Numbered from the stretch's first letter, positions 1 to 8,935 are shown. The stretch: 45,063 nt of DNA from Proteobacteria bacterium UBA7420 (GCA_002469975.1 DKMG01000095.1:1-45063), one strand, 5' to 3'. The notes: generated by a model not told the origin, from the letters alone. Numbers and translations are program-made.

Positions 1-36
1 AAAAAACTTAAAGCTGCTATGTCTAACGCTGCCTAA
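1..36 (+). other. Possible 3' end of an upstream reading frame
   Basis: Frame 1 reads KKLKAAMSNAA and then a TAA stop at 34-36. It could be the last codons of a gene that starts before the window. The ATG at 19 inside it could alternatively be a remnant of the trmB start, if the sequence carries a frameshift. Twelve codons are too few to name a product. A small hairpin (TGCCT, loop AATC, AGGCA, 30-43) overlaps the stop but has no T-run. Confidence 0.25.
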
Positions 37-722
37 TCAGGCAATACTCCTCTCAGGACAGATCCATCAATCAAGATAAACCATATCTCGCCAGTTTTGT
101 TAAACGGCTTGGGCGAATCACTTCAGCGCAAAAAGAAGCCTTGGAGTCACTCCATCATTTCCATTTAACAGATCGTGAACAACTCCTTAGCTTGGTTTCC
201 GGCTACTCAAAGGCAATTTTAGAAATAGGCTTTGGCAATGGCGAAAATACCTCCTATCTAGCAGAGAAAAACCCAGAAGCCTTGATTGTTGCCTCAGAAG
301 TCTATCGCTCAGGCATTGGCAGTTTGCTAGCTTCGATTGCCAAACATTCATTTCAAAATATTAAAATTTTTGATGATGATATTCGTGAGTTGCTATTAGG
401 CTTGGCCCAACCTATTTTTCATGAAATTTATATTATCTGTCCCGATCCATGGCCCAAAGCCAGGCATCATAAACGCAGATTGGTCGACAGTAATTTTTTA
501 AACGCCTTGCATCAAGTAATGCATCCCAATGGCACCATCTATATCTCAACTGATTGGGAAAACTATGCAGAATTTATTGACGAGGAATCACAAAAATTAA
601 ATGCTAAATTTAGCACCGCAAAAATCTCTAATGAAGGCATGCCAATTACCCGATTTCAGCATCGCGCAATTAGAGAGGGCAGAAACATTAAGACCTTCTT
701 GCTCACCTCTTTAAAAAAATAA
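27..722 (+). CDS. trmB: tRNA (guanine-N7-)-methyltransferase TrmB, start unresolved
   Basis: TrmB uses SAM to make m7G46 in the variable loop of tRNA. The SAM-binding motif EIGFGNGE, the family signature PDPWPKARHHKRRL and the later STDW motif are all visible. The first conventional start in frame is TTG at 141, but the homologous frame continues upstream without a stop to codon 27. There it encodes SFVKRLGRITSAQKEALES, which matches the conserved TrmB N-terminus (SFVRRQGRLT in E. coli). From 27 the product would be 231 aa, close to the usual 230-240 aa; from 141 it would be 193 aa and lose this segment. No ATG, GTG or TTG exists between 27 and 140 in this frame, so either a rare start such as ATC at 66 is used, or there is a frameshift or sequence error near 19-36. 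The 3' end overlaps convergent hemW by 12 bp. Confidence 0.85.
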   Translation, partial: RCLIRQYSSQDRSINQDKPYLASFVKRLGRITSAQKEALESLHHFHLTDREQLLSLVSGYSKAILEIGFGNGENTSYLAEKNPEALIVASEVYRSGIGSLLASIAKHSFQNIKIFDDDIRELLLGLAQPIFHEIYIICPDPWPKARHHKRRLVDSNFLNALHQVMHPNGTIYISTDWENYAEFIDEESQKLNAKFSTAKISNEGMPITRFQHRAIREGRNIKTFLLTSLKK

Positions 723-1814
723 TTTAATAGTGTCGTTGAGGTACTGATAGCCTTTAGGGGTTGCTCCAATTGTGCCCTCGCACAATAACCCCTCCTTGAT
801 GCCCAGTTGATATTTAGCCAGGAAACTTTTTGGCAGCTCAAACCCTAACTGATCATGCGTGACCCCATTCTTAACTCTCAATAAATTCATTGCCAGATCC
901 ATGTCTAACTCCTCACCTCGAATGATGGTGTGATCAGTAGTGATTTGATTTGATATGTAGCCATTGAGAGGCTTAATTTTTCTAAACCTTGTAATTTCAG
1001 AGCCAAGGGTAATTTTGCTATGCGCTCCCGGGCCCAAGCCAAGAAAATCTCCAAACTGCCAGTAGTTTAAATTGTGCTGACTTTCAAACCCTGGCTTAGA
1101 CCAAGAAGATACTTCGTATTGCTTATAGCCAGCTGACTCTAATCTTTGCTGAGCAAGATGCTCCATGCTTTCAATTTGATCCTCATTCGGCAACTTCAAT
1201 TCTTTTTTGTAGAAAATAGTATTTGGTTCAATGGTGAGTTGATAAAGTGATAAATGACTAACCTGAGAGGCAATAAATTGCTCAAGAGTTTCTTCAAAGG
1301 AAACTATGGTTTGATGTTCCGTCCCATACATTAAATCAATGGTTGAATTGATTCCTGTGAGCATTTTAGTAGCTTGAAGTCCTGATGCTTTGTCATGGTT
1401 TCTGCCTAAAGCTTGAAGCTCCTGATCTTGATAACTTTGTACCCCTAGGGAATACCGATTAATACCCAGGGCAGAGAGAGCGGTGAGTTTACCAGCAGTC
1501 ACATCTCTGGGGTTCATCTCAAAAGTTATTTCGGCGTCTTTGACTATAGAATATTGTTGTACGGCATCTAAAATAATACCAATGGCCTCTGCTGATGCGA
1601 GCGAAGGCGTTCCCCCACCAAAATACACGCTGCGAAACTCTCTTCCATCAATGAATGCAGCTGAATCTGCAAGGTCTTGCGCAATAGCTTGCGCTAGTTT
1701 TAAGTCATTTTTCTCAATAGGATCAGTGGTAATAGAGAAATCACAATAAGGACACTGGACCTCGCACCAAGGCAGATGAATATATAAGCTAAGAGGTGGT
1801 TTAGAGAGAGCCAA
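711..1814 (-). CDS. hemW: HemW-like radical SAM protein (haem chaperone family)
   Basis: Member of the HemN/HemW radical SAM family. HemW proteins bind haem and are regarded as haem chaperones rather than true oxygen-independent coproporphyrinogen oxidases. The 4Fe-4S/SAM motif is CEVQCPYC (C17, C21, C24 from the chosen start), followed by the YFGGGTPS glycine motif and a conserved GLGPGAHS region. I chose TTG at 1814 because it gives MALSKPPLSLYIHLPWC, matching the compact N-terminus of known HemW proteins; TTG at 1850 would add 12 residues and overlap rdgB by 50 bp. The product is 367 aa, a normal size. It is the last gene of the long minus-strand run. Either start leaves it overlapping rdgB, which implies translational coupling. 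Confidence 0.88.
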   Translation of the reverse strand: MALSKPPLSLYIHLPWCEVQCPYCDFSITTDPIEKNDLKLAQAIAQDLADSAAFIDGREFRSVYFGGGTPSLASAEAIGIILDAVQQYSIVKDAEITFEMNPRDVTAGKLTALSALGINRYSLGVQSYQDQELQALGRNHDKASGLQATKMLTGINSTIDLMYGTEHQTIVSFEETLEQFIASQVSHLSLYQLTIEPNTIFYKKELKLPNEDQIESMEHLAQQRLESAGYKQYEVSSWSKPGFESQHNLNYWQFGDFLGLGPGAHSKITLGSEITRFRKIKPLNGYISNQITTDHTIIRGEELDMDLAMNLLRVKNGVTHDQLGFELPKSFLAKYQLGIKEGLLCEGTIGATPKGYQYLNDTIKLFF

Positions 1815-2406
1815 AGGTATAAATTTTTTGTCTAAGGGTTTGGGTGGCAAGACCCCGATGACTTAATACTGCCTTTTGCTCTGGTGTGATTTGTGCAAGT
1901 GAAAACCCATGGCCTTCTGGATAGAACATCGGATCATAACCAAAACCTTCGCTGCCTTGTTCGCTAACTTTAATGGTGCCTGCCAGTGTCCCTGTAGTGA
2001 TTAGTGGGAATGGGTCTAGTTCATCCTTGAGCATGGAAAGCACGCAAACAAAAAAAGCTTTAGTTTCTTGGAGGCCCAGTTTTTGAAGCTCTTGTTGCAG
2101 ATGTTGTCTATTCTCAGCATCCGTCGCATCATCTTTGGCATATCTTGCTGAACGCAGGCCTGGCATATTATTTAGGGCAGGCACAATGAGGCCCGAGTCA
2201 TCTCCCAGCGAAGTTAGACCCGTTGCTTTGGATGCAACCCTGGCCTTATGCAAACTATTTTCAATAAAAGTTGCGCCCACCTCTTCCTCTGGAACAATGC
2301 CAAACGAGTCTTGGGTGAGGACTTCAAATTCTGGAAGCAGCAGCGTAAATTCCTTGAGTTTGCCTAGATTACTGGTTGCAATCACAACCTTGGGTTTATT
2401 TTCCAA
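1801..2406 (-). CDS. rdgB: dITP/XTP pyrophosphatase RdgB (Ham1 family)
   Basis: Cytosolic pyrophosphatase that removes non-canonical purine nucleotides (ITP, dITP, XTP) from the pool by hydrolysing them to monophosphate plus pyrophosphate. The diagnostic motifs are all present: N-terminal VIATSNLGKLKEF (nucleotide binding), LGDDSGL (acidic metal site), GFGYDPMFYP and C-terminal LSHRG. The length of 201 aa is typical. The gene overlaps metW upstream by 11 bp and hemW downstream by about 14 bp. The same metX-metW-rdgB-hemW order is found in Pseudomonas. Confidence 0.95.
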   Translation of the reverse strand: MENKPKVVIATSNLGKLKEFTLLLPEFEVLTQDSFGIVPEEEVGATFIENSLHKARVASKATGLTSLGDDSGLIVPALNNMPGLRSARYAKDDATDAENRQHLQQELQKLGLQETKAFFVCVLSMLKDELDPFPLITTGTLAGTIKVSEQGSEGFGYDPMFYPEGHGFSLAQITPEQKAVLSHRGLATQTLRQKIYTFGSL

Positions 2407-2983
2407 GGAGATAAATCGCCTCTGCAGCTAAAAAATTAGGAAAGCAATTAGTAAGCCAAGATGTTTTACCTTGACTGTTAAGATAGATTTTTTTATGAAT
2501 ATGAAATTTCTCCACCTCGCAGAGCTCTTCAAAATCAGCAATGGTGCAAAGGTGAAGATTTGATGTCTCATACCACTTAGCTGGCAATTGAGGTGAAGAG
2601 GGCATCTTGCCTTTTAGCAAGCCAGTTCTGAGTTCCCAGTTTCCAAAATTTGGCAAAGTAATAACACATTTATTAGCCACCTCTAAAATATTTTGCAGTG
2701 CCACTTTGGGTTTTCTAAGACATTGAATTGAGCTAGCCATAATTGCAAAATCAAAATTCATATCTTTATATTGCAAGAGCCCAGCATCAATATCTTGTTG
2801 AATTACCGAAATGCCATTGGCGATACAATCTTGAATTTTCTTGGGATCATTTTCGACCCCATAGCCGGTGGTAGCTTTAGCAAGGCTGAGAGATTTTAAT
2901 AGTGATCCATCGCCGCACCCAAAGTCTATAACTTTTGCATTGACCTCAACCCAATCATTCACAATGTCCTCAAGAGCATTCAT
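2396..2983 (-). CDS. metW: MetW, methionine biosynthesis methyltransferase-like protein
   Basis: MetW is a small SAM-methyltransferase-fold protein encoded next to MetX and needed for, or supportive of, homoserine acylation in several proteobacteria; its chemistry is not fully defined. The SAM-binding loop is VIDFGCGDGSLL, and the C-terminal half (TLPNFGNW, WYETSNLH) is typical of the family. ATG at 2983 is chosen because a strong Shine-Dalgarno GGAGGG lies just upstream and the 195-aa product matches the family; the longer frame from 3067 would lie deep inside metX. The start overlaps the end of metX by 14 bp, so the two are probably translationally coupled. Confidence 0.92.
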   Translation of the reverse strand: MNALEDIVNDWVEVNAKVIDFGCGDGSLLKSLSLAKATTGYGVENDPKKIQDCIANGISVIQQDIDAGLLQYKDMNFDFAIMASSIQCLRKPKVALQNILEVANKCVITLPNFGNWELRTGLLKGKMPSSPQLPAKWYETSNLHLCTIADFEELCEVEKFHIHKKIYLNSQGKTSWLTNCFPNFLAAEAIYLLGK

Positions 2984-4079
2984 CACGACCCTCCAGGAAA
3001 TTTTGCAAACTTGCTGCGTACTCATCTGATCGAAATAAAAAGCTGTCATGACCATAATCGCCTTCAAGCTCTATGTAGGAACTTCTGATTCCAGCTTTTA
3101 TGGCAGACATTTGAATATCTTTTCCATACTCTTTGGGGAATAGCCAGTCTGAACTAAAGGATGCAATCAATAGCTTGGCTTGAATGTGTTTAAAGCATTG
3201 CACAAGATCCTGGTTAAAATTCTTTGCTGGATCAAAGCTGTCCATGGCTTTTGTCATTAAAATATAACTGTTAGCATCAAACGTTTCTGCAAACTGCTCT
3301 CCTTTGTATTGAAGATAGTTTTCTACTTCGTAACTCACCGCAGCATCCATTTTTGTTTCTGGGTTTTGTAGCTTCCGCCCAAATCTTTTGCTCATATTCG
3401 CTTCAGATAAGTAGGTGATGTGCCCAAGCATGCGAGCAGCCTTTAGGCCTTGCTTAGGTTTGGAGCCCTGCGCAAGGTAATCACCATCACAAAAGTTTTC
3501 ATCTTTTCTAATCATCTCGCGGGCCACTTCATTGAGCGCTATATTTTGAGAGCTAATTTTTGACGAAGCCGCAATGATTGCAGCCTTTTTAATTTTATCT
3601 GGATAAGTGATCGCCCATTGCAAGGCCTGCATGCCACCCAAACTTCCACCGGCAACCATTTCCCAGCAACTGATACCAAAATGATCCAACAGATTTCTTT
3701 GAGCATTAACCCAGTCTTGAACGGAGACTTCAGGAAACGCTGATCCAAAAGGCAGGTTTGTTTCTGGATTCAGGGAAGTGGGTCCCGAAGAGCCATGGCA
3801 GCCCCCAAGATTATTAATAGAAACCACAAAATATTTAGAGGTATCAATGGTTTTTCCATCACCTATCATCTGATCCCACCAACCTGCTTTACCCCCTTCA
3901 TCTTTAGTACCAGCAGCATGATGATCGCCAGAAAAAGCATGACAGACGAGCACTGCATTATCTTTAAGGGAGTTTAATTCACCATAGGTTTCAATCATGA
4001 GCTCAAAAGACGGAAGAGTGACCCCTGACTCAAGCGCGAGAGGCAGCTCAAATGTTACCTGTTCAGTGCAAATCTTCAT
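2970..4079 (-). CDS. metX: Homoserine O-acyltransferase MetX
   Basis: First committed step of methionine synthesis: transfer of an acyl group from acyl-CoA to homoserine. It is an alpha/beta-hydrolase fold protein of 369 aa, with the nucleophile elbow GGSLGG (Ser146), the acid residue in SSDWLFP and the catalytic His in GHDSF near the C-terminus. The conserved motifs HAFSGDHHAAG and GGCHGSSGP are also present. MetX enzymes may use acetyl-CoA or succinyl-CoA, and gammaproteobacterial copies paired with MetW are often succinyltransferases, so the acyl donor is left open. The gene starts 4 bp inside the end of yggT and overlaps metW downstream. Confidence 0.93.
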   Translation of the reverse strand: MKICTEQVTFELPLALESGVTLPSFELMIETYGELNSLKDNAVLVCHAFSGDHHAAGTKDEGGKAGWWDQMIGDGKTIDTSKYFVVSINNLGGCHGSSGPTSLNPETNLPFGSAFPEVSVQDWVNAQRNLLDHFGISCWEMVAGGSLGGMQALQWAITYPDKIKKAAIIAASSKISSQNIALNEVAREMIRKDENFCDGDYLAQGSKPKQGLKAARMLGHITYLSEANMSKRFGRKLQNPETKMDAAVSYEVENYLQYKGEQFAETFDANSYILMTKAMDSFDPAKNFNQDLVQCFKHIQAKLLIASFSSDWLFPKEYGKDIQMSAIKAGIRSSYIELEGDYGHDSFLFRSDEYAASLQNFLEGRDECS

Positions 4080-4591
4080 GCAAGCGAACTCAGTACTTGA
4101 ATCAGCGAGCTATTAATAAGATTGAGAAGCATGAGCCCAATAATGGGTGTGAAATCTAATCCGCCCATTGGGGGGACATACTTGCGTATTGGATTCAGAA
4201 CCCCGCCAGACATCTCTTCAACTATTTGAAGCATGGGGTGATTATTTCCAGGGGCCACCCAGCTTAAAATAACGGATCCAATAACACTATAAAACAGGAT
4301 TCTAAAGCAGGAGTTAATGACATCAACCACTGAAATTAACACCAAGGTTAAAGGCTCGTACCCAGAAGAGTAAGCAAGATAGAAGGAAACAAATTTTAAT
4401 AATAAAGCTAAGGCCAGGGCTGCCAACAAAGGATTGAAAAAAAAGAAAATAGACTTTGAGACTGGCTCTAGATAAGTTGCAAAGATTTTAACAATGGGGT
4501 TGAAGTAATTAATTCGAAACAATCTAAACATGGCTAAAATAATAAATGCATAACTTGCAAAGCCTAAAATTATTACGAGTGGTCCTGTCAT
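4076..4591 (-). CDS. yggT: YggT-family integral membrane protein
   Basis: Small inner-membrane protein (171 aa) with two copies of the YGGT module, each a pair of hydrophobic segments. The second carries the signature SWVAPGNNHP followed by LNPIRKYVPPMGGLDFTPI, typical of this family, which is linked to osmotic tolerance in bacteria and to cytochrome assembly factors in plastids. Its exact molecular role is unknown. It sits between proC (18 bp upstream) and metX (4 bp overlap), as in many gammaproteobacteria. Confidence 0.88.
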   Translation of the reverse strand: MTGPLVIILGFASYAFIILAMFRLFRINYFNPIVKIFATYLEPVSKSIFFFFNPLLAALALALLLKFVSFYLAYSSGYEPLTLVLISVVDVINSCFRILFYSVIGSVILSWVAPGNNHPMLQIVEEMSGGVLNPIRKYVPPMGGLDFTPIIGLMLLNLINSSLIQVLSSLA

Positions 4592-4609
4592 GTTAGCTCC
4601 ATCAAACTG

Positions 4610-5395
4610 TTAGTTTTCATTATTAATCTCAATTGATCTGTGCTCAGCTGCTTTAAAGGCCTCCTTAAATACTGACTCTATATTATTTTTTTCAAGAGAT
4701 TCCAGGCCTGCCTGGGTAGTGCCACCTGGTGATTTTATCTTATTTATAAGGGTTTCAAAATCACGATCCTGATTAAATAAATCGCCGAGACTGCCAACAA
4801 AATCTTTGAACATTGCAATTGATTCCTCATCATTTCCCTTGTTCAGTATTTTTAGCTCATTGAGATAAATATTCAAAATGCGAAATAAGAAAGCTTGGCC
4901 ACTTCCAATAATACTGGTAAAGACATGCAAATCATCTTCTTTCTTCATAACCATGACGTGACCCACTTTTTCTAATAACTCAACCGACTGCTGAAAAGCA
5001 TGCAGCATTTGATTATCGGAATAAAGCGCAGTGATGCCTTTATTGTAGGTGGAAGCGGTATTTGGCATGGCTCTAATTACAAGCTGGGGATTAGGGTACT
5101 GGGCTATTTCTATTCCGGCCACAAGAGTTAATATCGGAGTGTGAGGCGCTATCCTCGTAATATCTTGAGCTGCAGCTATTGCATCTTTGGGTTTGACGGC
5201 AAGTACGATGAGATCAAACATATTATCAGACACAGACGCTAGTGGTTGAACCGAGAGTTGTTGACTCTCTAGCAGCGCTATTTTTTCTAGATTTCTTTCA
5301 ATGCATACAATATCTCTTGGCGAGACATTGACTTTTAATAGACCTGAGATGATTGCTTGCGCTATATTTCCAGCGCCCAAAAAACAAATTTTCAT
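4610..5395 (-). CDS. proC: Pyrroline-5-carboxylate reductase ProC
   Basis: Catalyses the last step of proline synthesis, NAD(P)H-dependent reduction of pyrroline-5-carboxylate. The N-terminal Rossmann motif FLGAGNIAQAI, AVKP, RAMPNT and the C-terminal signature SPGGTTQAGLESL are present. The length of 261 aa is normal. It overlaps yggS by 4 bp (ATGA), the conserved yggS-proC pairing. The middle is somewhat divergent (GSGQAFLF instead of the more common GSGPAY). Confidence 0.93.
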   Translation of the reverse strand: MKICFLGAGNIAQAIISGLLKVNVSPRDIVCIERNLEKIALLESQQLSVQPLASVSDNMFDLIVLAVKPKDAIAAAQDITRIAPHTPILTLVAGIEIAQYPNPQLVIRAMPNTASTYNKGITALYSDNQMLHAFQQSVELLEKVGHVMVMKKEDDLHVFTSIIGSGQAFLFRILNIYLNELKILNKGNDEESIAMFKDFVGSLGDLFNQDRDFETLINKIKSPGGTTQAGLESLEKNNIESVFKEAFKAAEHRSIEINNEN

Positions 5396-6075
5396 GCTCT
5401 AGCTCCTAAGAGCGTTTCGCCAATTCGCACCATGGATGAGCCCGCTACAATGGCGTCTTGAAAATCTCCCGATGTTCCAAGAGACAGCTCATAGCATTCC
5501 GGAAAAATCATCACAAGGGAGTCATGCAACTCTTGAATGCGAGAATAAGTTATCAATTTATCTACATCACTTGCTTGAATATTAGGCATAAACATTAGAC
5601 CTTTAAGTTTCAAGTTAGAGTAATGTGTATTTAGCTCGGTTGCAAAATTAATGACCTCCTCAGGCTTAATTCCAGATTTAGACGACTCATCATCAATATT
5701 AACTTGAATGAGAATGGAGATTGTTTTGTTTAAATCCTTGCACGCGGCATCAAGTTTTTTAGCGACCTTTATTCTGTCAATCGAGTGCACCCAAGAAGCT
5801 GTCTCTGCGATCAGCTTAAGCTTATTTGTTTGAATCGGCCCAATAAAATGCCACACGATATCTTGAGGGCAAGCTGCAGCTTTTTGAGCAAGCTCCTGCG
5901 CATAATTCTCGCCAAAGTGGCGTAATCCCGAGCTATATGCTTCTTCAATGGTGGTTTGTGACTGGAGTTTAGACACAGCAATTAATGTTACTGTTTTAGT
6001 TGTAGAAGCCTTGAGACTGGCTAAATCAATGGCTTGCTGAACGCTATGAATTCTTGCAGCTATGTCTTGATGCAT
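5392..6075 (-). CDS. yggS: PLP homeostasis protein YggS/PLPBP
   Basis: Fold-type III PLP-binding protein that buffers the pyridoxal-phosphate pool without known catalytic activity. The PLP lysine is K36 in AVSKLQ; FGENYAQE, HFIGPIQTNK and the C-terminal phosphate-binding segment LGTSGDFQDAI follow. The last segment usually reads LSMGMSxD, so this copy is slightly unusual. The length of 227 aa fits the family. It overlaps the upstream SPOR-protein gene by 16 bp and proC by 4 bp. Confidence 0.93.
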   Translation of the reverse strand: MHQDIAARIHSVQQAIDLASLKASTTKTVTLIAVSKLQSQTTIEEAYSSGLRHFGENYAQELAQKAAACPQDIVWHFIGPIQTNKLKLIAETASWVHSIDRIKVAKKLDAACKDLNKTISILIQVNIDDESSKSGIKPEEVINFATELNTHYSNLKLKGLMFMPNIQASDVDKLITYSRIQELHDSLVMIFPECYELSLGTSGDFQDAIVAGSSMVRIGETLLGARA

Positions 6076-6596
6076 GTCTTCAAAATCAAAGGTTGACGAT
6101 TATTTCTAATAAGAACTTCTCGGGCATTGTTAACCTCTGACTTGGTTTCATAGGGTCCCGACATGACCCTAAACAAGGTCTTGCCTGGCATAGAAGAGCT
6201 AAATGTTTTTTCTACATAGGCCTCTAGATCCAAGGTCAGCATGGCTGCTAGTTGTTCTTGCGCATAGATTCTTTTGCCATAGGTTTCTATCTGCAGGCGA
6301 TACTCACAATTTTCAGCTGTAACAATTCCTTCTAGCTCTATCAAGATGGTGTCTTGCTCTAAATCTACAGGATACGAAATCTCCACAGTTGGGTTCGTGA
6401 CGTGCCCCCTCAGGTTTGCAACATCTGTTTTTAAAATAAAATTACTTGCTGCAAGAATTAAGGCAGCTGCTCCGCCGGCTAAAAAAAAATGCTTCAGCTT
6501 TAATGGTTGATCTAGCTGTCTTTTTGCTCGCAGTGATGCTGAGCGAGTTTTTTGCTTTGCTGAGTTGGCCGGATGTTTTTTTGCAAAATCTTTCAC
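6060..6596 (-). CDS. SPOR-domain membrane protein (FtsN-like)
   Basis: Single-pass inner-membrane protein of 178 aa with a basic cytoplasmic N-terminus (rich in K/R, residues 1-33), one transmembrane segment near 36-53 and a C-terminal SPOR-type domain (about 97-178) that should bind denuded peptidoglycan at the division septum. It lies directly after argS, the place where ftsN-like SPOR genes sit in other gammaproteobacteria. It is much shorter than E. coli FtsN and lacks the long periplasmic linker, so calling it FtsN rests on location and topology. Confidence 0.75.
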   Translation of the reverse strand: MKDFAKKHPANSAKQKTRSASLRAKRQLDQPLKLKHFFLAGGAAALILAASNFILKTDVANLRGHVTNPTVEISYPVDLEQDTILIELEGIVTAENCEYRLQIETYGKRIYAQEQLAAMLTLDLEAYVEKTFSSSMPGKTLFRVMSGPYETKSEVNNAREVLIRNNRQPLILKTCIKT

Positions 6597-6601
6597 AAGG
6601 C

Positions 6602-8326
6602 TTACATCTCCTGCAGCGGTTCAATGCCAATGAGCTCCATGGAGGATGCTATTACATTTTTGACCAAATCTAATGCTCTTAGCATGTTTGCCTGATCTTG
6701 CTCTTCAGCTTTTAAAATATTGGTTTCATTATAAAAATGGTGGAATCCTTGAGCCAGGTCTCTGAGATAATAAATGATGAGATGAGGCTGAAGATTTTCA
6801 CCTGCACTTTTAACCACAAAGGGGAAGTTAAGAGCTAGTTGAATTAATGGATCACATGCATGAAACCCATCAATGCTATTAAACACTTTGGGCAAGCTTC
6901 CACCCAAAGCAAGATATTTATTTTGTACCGAGCAAATTCTTGCATGAGCGTATTGCACGTAATAGTAGAGGTTGTCTTTTGAATGTGTTCTTGCTATTCC
7001 AATATCAAAGTCTAAATGTTGATCCGCCTGTTTTGAGAGGTAATAAAATCTTGCAGCATCAGGGCCAATATCATCTATTAACTGCTTTAACGTATAAAAA
7101 TTACCACTACGAGTGGACATTTTTACTTTTGCGCCGTCCTCAAAAAGGTTGGCGAATTGAACCAGCTGAACCTGCATTTGGTTCTTGTTATAACCCATGG
7201 CCTCAATGGTTGCTTCAATGCGTTTGATATAACCGTGGTGATCAGAGCCCCAGACATTGATGATAGTATCAAAGCCACGATCCAATTTATTTTTATGGTA
7301 TGCCAAATCTGCGGACAAATAAGTTCCTCTGCCATCCTCTCTTATAATGACTCTATCTTTATCATCACCAAATTTTGTAGACTCAAGCCATACTGCCCCA
7401 TCTTTCTCATAGGCATGGTTTTGCTTGACTTGATGCAGAGCCTTTGAAATGTCTGACATCTCGTTGGACAGCTCTCCCAGGGAGGATTCAAAAAACCACT
7501 GATCAAACTCAACTTTAAATTCAGTTAAATCATTCTTAATCGACTGCGTCACATAGGCCAACCCCCCAGCTCTAATAATTGGCCAGAGGTCTGAATAGTT
7601 AGATTGAATGCGGGCAATCAGCTCATCAATTTCTGCTTCTGGATCATCTGGAAGATTTTTACATAATTCCTCTTTTTGAATATGCTGAGCATTTTCATCT
7701 AGCTTTATAGAATCAGCAATCTCTAGGACATAGCTACCTTGGTAGCCCGAGGCAGGAAAACTCTCATCATCAGTACAAGAGAATTTTCTTAAAAAGATAC
7801 TGCAACCTAATATATCAACTTGCCTGCCAGCATCGTTCACATAATATTCTTTTTCTACTTGATGCCCAAGACTAGAAAGTATTCTAGCAATTGCATCACC
7901 ATAGGCTGCTCCTCGGCCATGTCCAACATGTAAAGGCCCAGTAGGGTTAGCGGACACAAACTCTATTTGAATTTTTTCTTGCAGCGAGCTATTGATTTCT
8001 GGGGCTAAGTTAATGGTGTGTTCTGCTTGTTGCAAAAAAGCATCTTGGGTTAAAAAGATATTAACAAAGCCAGGGCCTGCAATCTCAACCCTATCTACAC
8101 CATCAATGGCCTCAAGCACTACTGCTAGTTTGACGGCTAATTCTCTGGGGTTTACTTTTGCAATGCCGGAGGCAACAAGACACAAGTTTGTAGTCCAATG
8201 GCCCTTATCAAGTGAGTCGGCAAGATGGAGTTTATGTTTCTTGCGCAACAAGCTTGTTTGATCAGCCGCATGGCCCAGATCATTGTCAATAAAATTATTT
8301 AACGCTAATGAGAGTTGAGTAAACAA
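6602..8326 (-). CDS. argS: Arginyl-tRNA synthetase ArgS
   Basis: Class I aminoacyl-tRNA synthetase charging tRNA-Arg. The N-terminal Arg-S additional domain (about residues 1-85) is followed by the HIGH-type motif in NPTGPLHVGHGRG and by a KMSKS-type motif read as VKMSTRSGNF. The C-terminal DALR anticodon-binding domain fills the last 115 residues. The 574-aa length is standard. It starts 3 bp after efp ends and ends 5 bp before the SPOR gene. Confidence 0.96.
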   Translation of the reverse strand: MFTQLSLALNNFIDNDLGHAADQTSLLRKKHKLHLADSLDKGHWTTNLCLVASGIAKVNPRELAVKLAVVLEAIDGVDRVEIAGPGFVNIFLTQDAFLQQAEHTINLAPEINSSLQEKIQIEFVSANPTGPLHVGHGRGAAYGDAIARILSSLGHQVEKEYYVNDAGRQVDILGCSIFLRKFSCTDDESFPASGYQGSYVLEIADSIKLDENAQHIQKEELCKNLPDDPEAEIDELIARIQSNYSDLWPIIRAGGLAYVTQSIKNDLTEFKVEFDQWFFESSLGELSNEMSDISKALHQVKQNHAYEKDGAVWLESTKFGDDKDRVIIREDGRGTYLSADLAYHKNKLDRGFDTIINVWGSDHHGYIKRIEATIEAMGYNKNQMQVQLVQFANLFEDGAKVKMSTRSGNFYTLKQLIDDIGPDAARFYYLSKQADQHLDFDIGIARTHSKDNLYYYVQYAHARICSVQNKYLALGGSLPKVFNSIDGFHACDPLIQLALNFPFVVKSAGENLQPHLIIYYLRDLAQGFHHFYNETNILKAEEQDQANMLRALDLVKNVIASSMELIGIEPLQEM

Positions 8327-8329
8327 AGA

Positions 8330-8890
8330 TTAAACCCTTCCGGAGTATTCCCCTGATCTAGTATCCACTTTAATCTTTTCACCTTCCTCAACAAAAAGAG
8401 GAACCTGAATGGTTACCCCAGTTTCTAGCTCAGCCGGTTTGGTTGCTCCAGAGACAGTATCTCCTTTGATGCCGGGATCAGATCTTGAGATAGTCAATTC
8501 TACAAATGCAGGGGGTTCAACAGAGATGGGCTCATCATTCCAAATGACCACTTCACAAGTTTCTTGGCCTATCAGCCATTTTTTTGCATCAGCTACAACT
8601 TTTTCGGTTATTCCAATTTGCTCAAATGTTGTTGAATTCATGAAATGCCAGAAATCACCATCTGAATAGAGGTAGCTCATTTCGAACGTGCTGACGTCTG
8701 CCTCTTCAACGGACTCGCCAGACTTATAAGTCTTGTCGATCACCTTGTCAGTTATTAAGTTTCTAAATTTAACTCGCATGACGGCCTGTCCTTTGCCTGG
8801 CTTGTGAAACTCATGCTCTATGATTGAGCAAGGTTGCCCACTAATAATAATTTTGAGACCGTTTTTGAATTGGCTTGTTGATATTTTCAT
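8330..8890 (-). CDS. efp: Translation elongation factor P
   Basis: EF-P rescues ribosomes stalled at polyproline motifs. The KOW-like N-domain carries FHKPGKGQA, placing the modification-site lysine at K33 (equivalent to E. coli K34, beta-lysylated by EpmA/EpmB there). Two OB-fold domains follow. The length of 186 aa is typical. It is the first gene of the minus-strand run that continues through hemW, and its start is only 45 bp from the divergent M2 peptidase start, so the two promoters must be packed into or beside coding sequence. Confidence 0.96.
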   Translation of the reverse strand: MKISTSQFKNGLKIIISGQPCSIIEHEFHKPGKGQAVMRVKFRNLITDKVIDKTYKSGESVEEADVSTFEMSYLYSDGDFWHFMNSTTFEQIGITEKVVADAKKWLIGQETCEVVIWNDEPISVEPPAFVELTISRSDPGIKGDTVSGATKPAELETGVTIQVPLFVEEGEKIKVDTRSGEYSGRV

Positions 8891-8935
8891 TGTGTGATTT
8901 ACTTTCTTTTTGTATTAATTATGGAGTTTGTTCGG

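Noticed and set aside
8894..8935. GTG 8894 as start of the M2 peptidase
   Set aside because: It would place 14 extra hydrophobic residues before a complete lipoprotein signal peptide; ATG 8936 has a GGAG box and gives a proper signal.
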